From NCBI GenBank assembly GCA_024685655.1, contig JAIKVO010000266.1:1-33388 (forward strand): a DNA stretch of 33,388 nt. The letters are read 5' to 3'. Position 1 is the stretch's first letter, and the number at the start of each line of letters is the position of its first letter. This DNA comes from Treponemataceae bacterium. Lineage in GTDB: Bacteria; Spirochaetota; Spirochaetia; Treponematales; Treponemataceae. Below are positions 7,228-14,131 of this stretch, in pieces. Position numbers and translations under genes: made by a program. The notes beneath the pieces were generated by a model. It searched no databases, had not been told where the DNA came from, and saw nothing but the letters and a program-made list of their open reading frames with translations.

Positions 7228-7899
7228 ATGGAATCTGAAAACATAACACATAGAATTAAAACCGCTGTTCTTGTTTCTGGCGGTGGAACGAATTTACAGG
7301 CTCTGATTGATGAAGAGAAACGCATGATTTCGTGCGGTGAAGCATGTCCGTATAAAATAGAAATCGTAGTCTCAAGCACAAAAGACGCTTATGCTTTGGA
7401 ACGAGCAGCCTCCGCCGGCATAAAATCTGTAGTAGTCAGCCCGGCATCCGTTCTTGGCGCGGCTTATACGCGCTCGACCCCACGCGACGTAAAAAGACTC
7501 GCCGTTTCTGACAAAGTTCTTTCTCTCTGCCGCGAGAACGGTATTGAGGCAATAGTTTTAGCAGGCTTTCTTACCGTTCTTTCGGGAGACATCGTTTCGG
7601 AGTACTCAGGAAGGATAATAAACTTGCATCCTGCATTGCTCCCAAAATTCGGCGGGGTAGGGATGTGGGGGCATCATGTTCACGAAGCTGTTCTCGCGGC
7701 AGGTGAAACTGAGTCCGGCTGTACTGTCCACCTTGTGGATGATGGTTGTGATACTGGGAAAATCCTTTTGCAACGAAAAGTTCCTGTCATGCCGGGCGAT
7801 ACCCCGGAAACTCTTTACGCGCGTATTGCGCCGCTGGAGCATGAGGCTATGATCGAGGGGCTTAAGCTCCTTTCTGCTTCGCTTTCCAAACAGAGCTGA
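7228..7899 (+). CDS. purN: Phosphoribosylglycinamide formyltransferase
   Basis: The 223-aa protein is the folate-dependent GAR transformylase, third step of purine synthesis (10-formyl-THF donor). The N-terminal loop VSGGGTNLQALID binds the phosphate. The catalytic residues are present: Asn132 and His134 in IINLHPALLP, and Asp175 in DDGCDTGKILL, matching E. coli Asn106, His108 and Asp144. It is slightly longer than E. coli PurN, with an insertion near residues 70-90. It stands away from purEFM and lacks their riboswitch, so its control is separate. The last 38 bases overlap the tail of the convergent gene at 7862-8590. Confidence 0.95.
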   Translation: MESENITHRIKTAVLVSGGGTNLQALIDEEKRMISCGEACPYKIEIVVSSTKDAYALERAASAGIKSVVVSPASVLGAAYTRSTPRDVKRLAVSDKVLSLCRENGIEAIVLAGFLTVLSGDIVSEYSGRIINLHPALLPKFGGVGMWGHHVHEAVLAAGETESGCTVHLVDDGCDTGKILLQRKVPVMPGDTPETLYARIAPLEHEAMIEGLKLLSASLSKQS

Positions 7900-8590
7900 T
7901 TAGCTTCCATCTGAATGAAAGCTCGCCGGGCAATAATTCTTCTGGTTTGTGGCAGGCGGCTGTTCCGCTTTTGGAGGAGCCGCCTTTTTCGTACGATTTT
8001 TCTTTATTGTACGAGCAGTCCTTTTTTGCCGGGTTGTTTCCGTCAGGAAGAGTTGTATCCGTGAGGTCTTTTCTGGAAAAGGGAGCTTCTGGTGTAAACT
8101 CGATGATTCCCAGTCGGAAAACGGTCATTCTGTGCGGCCCGGACTTTGCAGAAGCTGCCGGAATGGTGCGGTTTCCTTCGATATTAATCAGTTCCATATC
8201 AATCAGATCAGGCGAAAACCCTATGCAAAATCCAAGTCCAGATTCATCATTTTGTTCCATTCCGGTGTTTTTGCAATATACTTGAATATCAGCAAAAAAC
8301 GGGAGTGAAACAGTACTGAAAAACGACGTGATGCTTCCGTTCCTAATGCAGTTAATGCCGTGAATTACGCATTCTGCGTTTTTTGTGTCACTGGCTATGA
8401 TGTCTCGTATGCCTTTAAGAAAAGTTTTCATCTCTGCCTGCGTGTATTCTTTGTCCGGGATGATGGCTAGCGGGCAGTACAATGGCGAGAATGCGAAAAT
8501 CTTTTTACCTGTCGTCTGAGCGATTGCCTGTCGCTGCTGTTCCAAGTACGAAACTGTATTTCCGTGCGGAAGTATTACGAGTAGTTTCAT
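7862..8590 (-). CDS. Hypothetical protein, 242 aa
   Basis: I do not recognise this protein. It has an alternating hydrophobic start (MKLLVILPHGN), then an AFSPLYCPLAIIP segment and several beta-strand-like stretches (FCIGFSPDLIDMELINIEG; VFRLGIIEFTPE). About 50 Ser/Lys/Gly-rich residues follow, and the end is basic (FRWKLISSVWKAKQKGA). No signal peptide or membrane helix is evident. The reading frame is open for its whole length, and its start lies against one arm of a symmetrical divergent promoter, both of which argue that it is real. Its tail overlaps purN by 38 bases in the antisense direction. Confidence 0.6.
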   Translation of the reverse strand: MKLLVILPHGNTVSYLEQQRQAIAQTTGKKIFAFSPLYCPLAIIPDKEYTQAEMKTFLKGIRDIIASDTKNAECVIHGINCIRNGSITSFFSTVSLPFFADIQVYCKNTGMEQNDESGLGFCIGFSPDLIDMELINIEGNRTIPAASAKSGPHRMTVFRLGIIEFTPEAPFSRKDLTDTTLPDGNNPAKKDCSYNKEKSYEKGGSSKSGTAACHKPEELLPGELSFRWKLISSVWKAKQKGA

Positions 8591-8597
8591 GTGGTAG

Positions 8598-8630
8598 ACT
8601 ATAGCCCGAAAAAATAAAAAACGCTATAGT
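8598..8630. promoter_or_regulatory. Symmetrical divergent promoter: back-to-back -10 boxes
   Basis: ACTATAGC (8598-8605) and GCTATAGT (8623-8630) are perfect inverted repeats 17 bases apart. Each outer half reads outward as TATAGT, a good -10 box, seven bases before the minus ATG (8590) and six before the plus ATG (8637). Neither has a convincing -35 box, because each would fall on the other's -10 box. The AT-rich spacer and the palindrome could also be bound by a regulator or by an activator. Confidence 0.5.
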
Positions 8631-8636
8631 TATTTT

Positions 8637-11009
8637 ATGAGACCGTTATCGACAATTTCCAGATTTCATAGGGAAAATAGTAAATATCTGCCAGAAGATG
8701 TTTTTCAAGCCATTAATGATTATAAGAAAGTAAATCAAGCATGCGTTCTGCTAATTCTTTTGTGTGGTATTCTTTGTTCTTTTTCGTGCGCGTACAAAAT
8801 TCCTGGAAAAAAGGGATTTCAGGAACTCAGGCTTTATTCTTATGACAAAAAATCGGAATCTTTGAGTTTGTCCAGTGAAGATTCTGAGTCATATTTATAC
8901 TACTATCTAAAAGATGCAGATGTCGAAAGTGGAATGCTTTCGAATACTGGCAGTACACAGAGTTCGCTTGAAGTATGCTTTTCCCCGGCTCCAAAAGATT
9001 CAAATGTCATTGTAGCTTTTCTATATCAATCTGACTTTGTGAACGGTAAGCTTATTTCTGCGTTGCCGGAGCGGCCGCTTGCGAAATGTCTGCTTCCTGC
9101 GGGGAAATCAGCCCGTGTAAGTCTTGCGTTTCCAAATGACCGAACTAAGCTGAAAGGTTTCCTTGTTTATTCAGAGGACGATGTTTCGATTACAGATGTC
9201 TCAAAAACAACGGTTGACTTTGGTTTTACAGAGAATGAAAACGTAGTTTCATGGAGTTTTAGTCCAGAAGGCGGTGATATGGAGACTTTTGCCGACAGAA
9301 TACCGCCTAAACCTGGTTTTCAATCATTAAAACTTTTCGCATACGGCAAGGCATCCGAATCGTTAAGCCTGTATGAATCGGAATCTGAACAATATCTTTG
9401 CTATTACACAAAAGAAAATAATTTTGAGAACAGTTTTTCATCACAATCTGGCAAAAATCCGCAATCTCTTGAAGTTCGTTTTGAACCGGTAGAAAAGGAT
9501 GCGGAAGTTATGGTCGGACTCCTTTATGAGAATGATTTTGAAAACGACAAACTTGTTGAAAATCTGCCTGATCGTCCGCTTGCAAAATGCACAATTCCTG
9601 CTGGAAAATCCGCGCGTGTACGATTAGCTTTCCCTGTTGACGGCACGAAAATAAAAGGATTTCTGGTTTATTCTGCCGGAACTGTTTCTGTTGATGATGT
9701 CTCGCGCGCTGATTCTGTAATAGGCTGGTCATCAACAGAAAACGAAGTTGCATGGAGTTTCGGTGCGGAAGGTGGTGATTCTCAGTCTCTTTTTACATAT
9801 ACAGGCAATGATTCTCTGATAGCGGATTTTGGTGCGTCTCTTGATTTTTCTGCCGTATTGGACAACTCCGTGCAGGAGTATGTCCGCATATATTACAGGG
9901 ATAATAAGAGCGATGCCGGTTCAAACGGAAAACAGGGCGTTGTGGTGTTCTCCGCAGGTGAAAACAAGTTTACGGTCCGTCGCTCCCCGGAACCTCAAAA
10001 ATCGGAATTCTATGTGCCGTATCTGTTCGTAACTTCAGATGCTTCTTCTGGAAAAAATCGTCGTATCTCAGTTTCGTCCGGTGCTAAAATGGTGACCGGT
10101 ATAGAGTATTATTTCATTCCTGCCGTTGTCGCGGAGCCTGAAGACGGACAGCGTATGCCATCCGCAATAAAGTCTGATTTGGGATGTATTCCGACATGGT
10201 CTTCTAAATTGTGGAATCGCAAGGATTTTGAGCTTTTCCAGTGGGATTTGTTCCCTAACATCCTTCTTTTTGATTTCGCCGACTACAAAATTCAGGACAA
10301 TTATTTGAAAAGACTGGCATTTTATGTCGAGAAAGTCGGTTATAGAGGAAGCCTGTGGGCTGACAAGGATATCGCGAATCTTCATGGCTATAACGCGCAC
10401 GATTATCGTGCTGAAAGCTTGGCGAGTTTTTTCAATGTCGCTATGGACGAGAATTTTTCATTGAACGAAAGCGAGTATTTCTTGCGAGACATCCTTGTTC
10501 AGTATGGAATTATAAAGCAGTATGATGACGGGAGCTTTGTTCCGGGAAAGGGAGGCATCATATCAATTTCAAAAGAATCTCCTGTTTATTTACGGACAAG
10601 TCTTCTTGCGCACGAGAGCTTCCACGGTATTTATTTTGTGGAAGAGGCGTTCCGCAATAAAGTTTCAGAAGTTTGTACAATCATGGATCAAAAATCACTC
10701 AATTTCCTGAAAAGCTATTTCGCGTCTCAGCCTACACTCGGTTATGATTTGAACGATACTTATCTTGTGGAGAACGAGATTATGGCGTATATAATGCAGC
10801 AATCGGTCAATGCACAGTCTTCTTATTTTGCGGATAACATTGCGTGGAGAGGTTCAGTTATGAATGCTCTTCCTGATTTAGCTTCGTATATACGCTCAAC
10901 AAAGGCGTCCGGGCTTACCGCAGCTGCCGCCATGCTGGATGAGTATGTGTTCAGCAGATGGGGACTCAATGCCGGACGAACATCAATGGTGAGCGTCAGT
11001 CAGAAATAA
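8637..11009 (+). CDS. Putative exported zinc metallopeptidase (HExxH) with a duplicated N-terminal domain
   Basis: The 790-aa protein has a 34-residue polar start, then a hydrophobic stretch (about 35-50) ending in SFSC (Cys51). This could be a relaxed spirochaetal lipobox or simply a membrane anchor. Two tandem domains follow at about 57-215 and 225-380. Both carry GFQ.L.L..Y..., a Ser/Glu-rich SESLSL..., YL.YY, and PLAKC...PAGKSARV.LAFP...K.KGFLVYS, so they arose by duplication. The C-terminal half has HESFH (659-663) and, 51 residues later, Glu714 in ENEIMAY, the pattern of a gluzincin peptidase (two His plus a distant Glu on zinc). The most likely place is the periplasm or outer surface. 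The substrate is unknown. Its tail overlaps the convergent beta-lactamase-fold gene by 14 bases. Confidence 0.65.
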   Translation: MRPLSTISRFHRENSKYLPEDVFQAINDYKKVNQACVLLILLCGILCSFSCAYKIPGKKGFQELRLYSYDKKSESLSLSSEDSESYLYYYLKDADVESGMLSNTGSTQSSLEVCFSPAPKDSNVIVAFLYQSDFVNGKLISALPERPLAKCLLPAGKSARVSLAFPNDRTKLKGFLVYSEDDVSITDVSKTTVDFGFTENENVVSWSFSPEGGDMETFADRIPPKPGFQSLKLFAYGKASESLSLYESESEQYLCYYTKENNFENSFSSQSGKNPQSLEVRFEPVEKDAEVMVGLLYENDFENDKLVENLPDRPLAKCTIPAGKSARVRLAFPVDGTKIKGFLVYSAGTVSVDDVSRADSVIGWSSTENEVAWSFGAEGGDSQSLFTYTGNDSLIADFGASLDFSAVLDNSVQEYVRIYYRDNKSDAGSNGKQGVVVFSAGENKFTVRRSPEPQKSEFYVPYLFVTSDASSGKNRRISVSSGAKMVTGIEYYFIPAVVAEPEDGQRMPSAIKSDLGCIPTWSSKLWNRKDFELFQWDLFPNILLFDFADYKIQDNYLKRLAFYVEKVGYRGSLWADKDIANLHGYNAHDYRAESLASFFNVAMDENFSLNESEYFLRDILVQYGIIKQYDDGSFVPGKGGIISISKESPVYLRTSLLAHESFHGIYFVEEAFRNKVSEVCTIMDQKSLNFLKSYFASQPTLGYDLNDTYLVENEIMAYIMQQSVNAQSSYFADNIAWRGSVMNALPDLASYIRSTKASGLTAAAAMLDEYVFSRWGLNAGRTSMVSVSQK

Positions 11010-11619
11010 CTCTCTGTGGATAACGGAGCGTTTTGTAGATATTTTCACGCAGAATCGGGTAGCCTAGATCAAGGTTGAACTGTTTTTCTGCTGCGATCGA
11101 TGATGGCGGGCCGTGTCCTGGCATTATCGTTATATCGTCCTGCTGCGACAGAATTTTTGTCTGCACATTGGAAATAAGCATACTTCGCGCATACGTGTTG
11201 TTCGTGCTGCCGATTTTCCCGGCAGACAGCGTATCTCCGGTGAATATGACTTTACCAATCTTGTAGCACATTGAATCTGGTGAATGTCCAGGAACAGACA
11301 TATATCCGATTGTGAAACCGGCTGCCTGTATAACACCGTTTCCTTTGAGAACGTTTGTATCTGAGCCTGCGGTTTCGTAATCAGCTGCATAAATCTTTGG
11401 GTTGTATATTTTCCTGAGCGTCGTAAGCCCCCGTGTATGGCTTCCGTGGTTATGTGTTACAAGCACGGCACAAAGATTGTATTTATCATCTTCAATATGC
11501 CTGATTATCTGATTTGTTATTTTGCCCGGATCGATAATGACAGCTTCTTTTTTTTCAGGATTCACGATTATGTAACAGTTTGAGAATCCTTCCAAATTCA
11601 AGTGAAAGTAAATTTTCAT
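10996..11619 (-). CDS. Metallo-beta-lactamase fold hydrolase (glyoxalase II-like)
   Basis: At 207 aa this is a compact MBL-fold hydrolase like the small glyoxalase II/YcbL group. Visible motifs in order are VTHNHGSHTRGL (residues 54-65), SVPGHSPDSM, FTGDTLSAG and IMPGHGPPS. The metal motif HxHxDH reads HNHGSH: Ser60 replaces the Asp that binds the second metal ion, while the other His and Asp ligands are present. The enzyme may therefore use one metal or be altered in activity. It overlaps the pentapeptide gene upstream by four bases (ATGA) and has a strong ribosome site (GGAGGTGGAGGA), so the two are co-translated. Confidence 0.85.
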   Translation of the reverse strand: MKIYFHLNLEGFSNCYIIVNPEKKEAVIIDPGKITNQIIRHIEDDKYNLCAVLVTHNHGSHTRGLTTLRKIYNPKIYAADYETAGSDTNVLKGNGVIQAAGFTIGYMSVPGHSPDSMCYKIGKVIFTGDTLSAGKIGSTNNTYARSMLISNVQTKILSQQDDITIMPGHGPPSSIAAEKQFNLDLGYPILRENIYKTLRYPQRVISD

Positions 11620-12248
11620 TCCTCCACCTCCGTTTCTGTTGAGAACAAGGCTTCTCGTGTGTTTGAGAGCTTGAACGAGACGTTGCTTTGCTGCATTTCG
11701 TAAAAACAGGTTTTCTTTATGTTGCAGTTCCTGAACGATGTATTTGCCAGATCGGCACGGATAAAACGTGAGTTATACAGGTCGGAGTCATCGAAAGAGG
11801 ATTGCTCTGCATGAATGCCACAAAAGTTGTTGTGTACAAGCTCGGAGTTCGTGAACAATACATGGGAGAAAACTGCGCCTGCAAATGATGAGAACTGAAA
11901 GTTCGAGCTTATCAGGTTGCTGTCAGAGAAAATCGAGAAGTCGAAAGATGTGATTCTCGCCCTGAAATTTTCTGAATGGACATTCGAGAAAATGCAGTGC
12001 TGCAAGTTACATCCGTAGAATTTTTTCCCGGTAAAATCCATGTTGTCGAAATGTATGCCGGATGCATTGAGTCCGACGATTTTGTCATGCGTCTCAATGT
12101 ATCTGCATATCTGGCTGTGGAGTTTCTCCAGTTCGGGGTGATGTTCGAAACAGAAGCTGTTGCCTTCCATAAGCTCACCGTTTTCATCAAATGATGAGAG
12201 AGCCGTTTTTTTGCATCCCGGTTTTGAACACATTGCTAGTGAAAACAT
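11616..12248 (-). CDS. Pentapeptide repeat protein with N-terminal Cys/His cluster
   Basis: The 210-aa protein starts with a small Cys/His region (Cys7, Cys12, Cys33, His36/37) that could bind zinc. From about residue 67 it continues with A/S-x-F/L-x-x type pentapeptides (for example MDFTGKKFYGCNLQHCIF, SDSNLISSNFQFSSFAG), which form a right-handed quadrilateral beta-helix. The repeat run lasts to about residue 200. Such proteins often bind partner proteins; no enzymatic role can be read. It is the first gene of a two-gene unit with the MBL hydrolase. It has no ribosome site, and its -10 box ends six bases before the ATG. Confidence 0.8.
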   Translation of the reverse strand: MFSLAMCSKPGCKKTALSSFDENGELMEGNSFCFEHHPELEKLHSQICRYIETHDKIVGLNASGIHFDNMDFTGKKFYGCNLQHCIFSNVHSENFRARITSFDFSIFSDSNLISSNFQFSSFAGAVFSHVLFTNSELVHNNFCGIHAEQSSFDDSDLYNSRFIRADLANTSFRNCNIKKTCFYEMQQSNVSFKLSNTREALFSTETEVEE

Positions 12249-12254
12249 ACTGTA

Positions 12255-12283
12255 ATGTTAGGTCATTGCGCTAGTTTAGTCAA
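12255..12283 (-). promoter_or_regulatory. Leaderless-type promoter of the pentapeptide/MBL unit
   Basis: On the minus strand TTGACT (12278-12283), exactly 17 bases, TAACAT (12255-12260), six bases, then the ATG at 12248. It overlaps the promoter of the zinc-ribbon gene on the other strand. Confidence 0.65.
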
Positions 12284-12294
12284 ATAGATATAAT
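12266..12294 (+). promoter_or_regulatory. Leaderless-type promoter of the zinc-ribbon/murI unit
   Basis: TTGCGC (12266-12271), 17 bases, perfect TATAAT (12289-12294), seven bases, then the ATG at 12302. The whole divergent region is only 53 bp and the two promoters interleave, so the two polymerases should exclude each other. Confidence 0.7.
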
Positions 12295-12301
12295 CCGATT
12301 T

Positions 12302-12703
12302 ATGTGTTGGAAATGCGGAAAACCACTTATTTTTAATGGAAGTATCAGTCGTTCTGATGTATGTCCCGTCTGCGGTGCGGATGTTCGTGCATGCAAAAAC
12401 TGCCGTTTTTATGAGCCAGGGGCGTATTATGACTGCCGTGAGAATATCGACGAGCTTGTAAAAGATAAGGAAAGAGCCAATTTCTGCGGATGGTTCATGT
12501 TGGCAGCGCAACCGGAAGCCGGAGTTGGCGATAGTGCGAATGCGGCCAGCGTTTCTGGCGGTTCATCCGGTTCGGGTTCGTCAAGTTCCAATGGTGCGGC
12601 GAATTCTGCTGCCGATGCTTTCAATGCGCTTTTCGGTGATAAACCTGCGGAAAAACCTGCATCTTCTGGCAAAGACGCTTTCAACGCATTGTTCGGAGAC
12701 TGA
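12302..12703 (+). CDS. Small zinc-ribbon protein with duplicated DAFNALFGD tail motif
   Basis: The 133-aa protein has eight cysteines in its first half (Cys2, 5, 21, 24, 31, 34, 45, 62). CxxC pairs suggest a zinc ribbon, followed by CKNCRFYEPGAYYDC...ANFCGWF, a pattern seen in small uncharacterised bacterial proteins. Residues 80-104 are a Ser/Gly/Ala linker. The C-terminus carries DAFNALFGD twice (105-113 and 125-133), separated by KPAEKPASSGK, and the protein ends exactly on the second copy. This looks like a zinc module tethered to two short amphipathic binding peptides. Function unknown. The ribosome site of murI lies inside its last codons. Confidence 0.75.
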   Translation: MCWKCGKPLIFNGSISRSDVCPVCGADVRACKNCRFYEPGAYYDCRENIDELVKDKERANFCGWFMLAAQPEAGVGDSANAASVSGGSSGSGSSSSNGAANSAADAFNALFGDKPAEKPASSGKDAFNALFGD

Positions 12704-12704
12704 T

Positions 12705-13646
12705 GTGGAAAGAGTGATTTCTTCTGTTTCTGCTGATATTAGCGATTCTTTCGCGCCGAGAAAAGATTCTTCCGCGCCATCTGTCGCACAAACTCTGCAA
12801 AAAACACATGATTCGCTTTCTTCCGCGCCGTTCGTTGCTTTCCTAGATTCTGGCACCGGCGGAATCCCTTATATGCTTCACTTGCAAAAAAAATGTCCGC
12901 AAGTGCGCTGTGTTTATTTGGGCGACACTGCGAATTTTCCATATGGCGAAAAAACACGCGAACAAATTACCGACTGCGCGGCGGCGGCTTCCAAACTTTT
13001 AATAGAGCGTTTTAACCCCGATGCGATCGTTGTCGCATGCAACACAATTTCTGTAACTGCGCTTTCAGAACTCCGCAAGATGTTTCCGTCAATTCCGTTC
13101 GTGGGGACTGTTCCTGCGATAAAGCTTGCGGCCGCTGTTTCACCCAAAAAACGCATCGGTTTGCTTGCTACACGGCAGACAGTCGAGAATCCCTACACCG
13201 ACAAACTTATCGCTGATTTTGCGTCGGACTGCTATATAGAGCGGCGCGGTGACCCCGATTTAATAGATTTCGTTGAAAAAAAGCTTTTTACAGCGACTCA
13301 GGAAGAACGCGCCGCAGCCGTTGCTCCTGCCGTCAGCTTTTTCAAGCAGCACGATATAGACACAATAATCCTTGGGTGTACGCATTTTATCCACATGGCA
13401 GACGATATTCAAAAAGCTGCCGGAGCTTCTGTGCGTGTCGTAGACAGCCGCGACGGTGTGGTGAACCAGACAATGCGCGTTTTGGAAGCTTGTAGAACAT
13501 CCGCTCAGGCGAAAAAAAACACCTGCAATGTAGAAAACATGACATTCTACATAACAGGTGTCCGTGATGCTGTCGCTGAGGACGAATACCGTACTTTGGC
13601 GCGTAACCTCTGCATCCCCTACGGCGGCAAGCTTATTGACGCTTGA
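12705..13646 (+). CDS. murI: Glutamate racemase
   Basis: This enzyme makes D-glutamate for peptidoglycan. The start is GTG at 12705, one base after the stop of the preceding gene, with CGGAGA as ribosome site; this gives 313 aa. A 40-residue Ser-rich extension precedes the core, longer than that of E. coli MurI. Core motifs are FLDSGTGGIPYM (residues 46-57), YLGDTANFPYG (71-81), VACNT with catalytic Cys112 and ILGCTHF with catalytic Cys225, the pair that removes and returns the alpha proton. The protein is cytoplasmic. A perfect hairpin (13636-13666) covers the stop codon. Co-transcription with the zinc-ribbon gene is very likely. Confidence 0.92.
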   Translation: MERVISSVSADISDSFAPRKDSSAPSVAQTLQKTHDSLSSAPFVAFLDSGTGGIPYMLHLQKKCPQVRCVYLGDTANFPYGEKTREQITDCAAAASKLLIERFNPDAIVVACNTISVTALSELRKMFPSIPFVGTVPAIKLAAAVSPKKRIGLLATRQTVENPYTDKLIADFASDCYIERRGDPDLIDFVEKKLFTATQEERAAAVAPAVSFFKQHDIDTIILGCTHFIHMADDIQKAAGASVRVVDSRDGVVNQTMRVLEACRTSAQAKKNTCNVENMTFYITGVRDAVAEDEYRTLARNLCIPYGGKLIDA

Positions 13647-13712
13647 TAATTGTTAGCAAGCGTCAAAACGGTTGAGTCAAGGCCTTGAGCGCTGCGAGCC
13701 TTTACCAACCGT
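13636..13712. repeat. Two hairpins at the end of murI
   Basis: TTGACGCTTG (13636-13645) pairs perfectly with CAAGCGTCAA (13657-13666), and the murI stop codon (13644-13646) lies at the top of the left arm. Next, ACGGTTG (13668-13674) pairs with CAACCGT (13706-13712) around an inner stem AAGGC/GCCTT (13679-13683 with 13698-13702). Neither is followed by a T-run on either strand, so they do not look like simple intrinsic terminators. Confidence 0.6.
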
Positions 13713-13727
13713 ATTTAAAAACGTGCT

Positions 13728-13871
13728 TTATCTAAGAAAAGCTTCTACTTCCGTACCGGAGTTGCCGCATGTGTTTATGGCATCAAGCAGCTCTTCTTTT
13801 GAGCATGTAAGTTTCTTGCACCAGTAATCTATGGCTTCCGGGTTGTTTACATCAATTGGATCGAATTCCAT
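13728..13871 (-). CDS. DUF3606-family small protein
   Basis: This 47-residue protein begins MEFDPIDVNNPEAIDYWCKKL and continues with SKEELLDAINTCGNS and a short Val-Glu-Ala-Phe-Leu end. This is the DUF3606 pattern (Asp-Pro, Asn-x-x-Glu, Tyr-Trp, then a helix-turn-helix-like SxEEL...AI..xG). The start is chosen because GGAGG lies six bases upstream; a longer open frame to 13982 has no such site. The function of the family is not known; it is compact, helical and cytoplasmic. Confidence 0.75.
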   Translation of the reverse strand: MEFDPIDVNNPEAIDYWCKKLTCSKEELLDAINTCGNSGTEVEAFLR

Positions 13872-14131
13872 AATCATCCTCCCATACGAGTTTGTGATTC
13901 GTTCCGTAAAGCGCCTCGCACAACTTTTGGCGCGAGTTCCACGAAACAGGCCACTTCTATAAAAGCAGTTCAGAAAATGCAAAACTTCCGAACAAATCTA
14001 TACTATATCCTAACCAGATATTTTTCAAGCGATATTTTCTATTATGTTTGGGCGTCTCGGTGGTACATTCGTACCATACTTTTATTTAATCGTTCATAAA
14101 GTCCTGAAGTAATATCTTTTACAATTTTTTT

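Noticed and set aside
12525-12704. 60-residue N-terminal extension of murI inside the zinc-ribbon gene
   Set aside because: It overlaps a convincing gene in another frame, while the GTG at 12705 has its own ribosome site and gives a normal-looking protein.
14061-14076. TGGTAC-attc-GTACCA hairpin as terminator for the decayed ATPase
   Set aside because: On the minus strand no T-run follows; on the plus strand no gene ends there.
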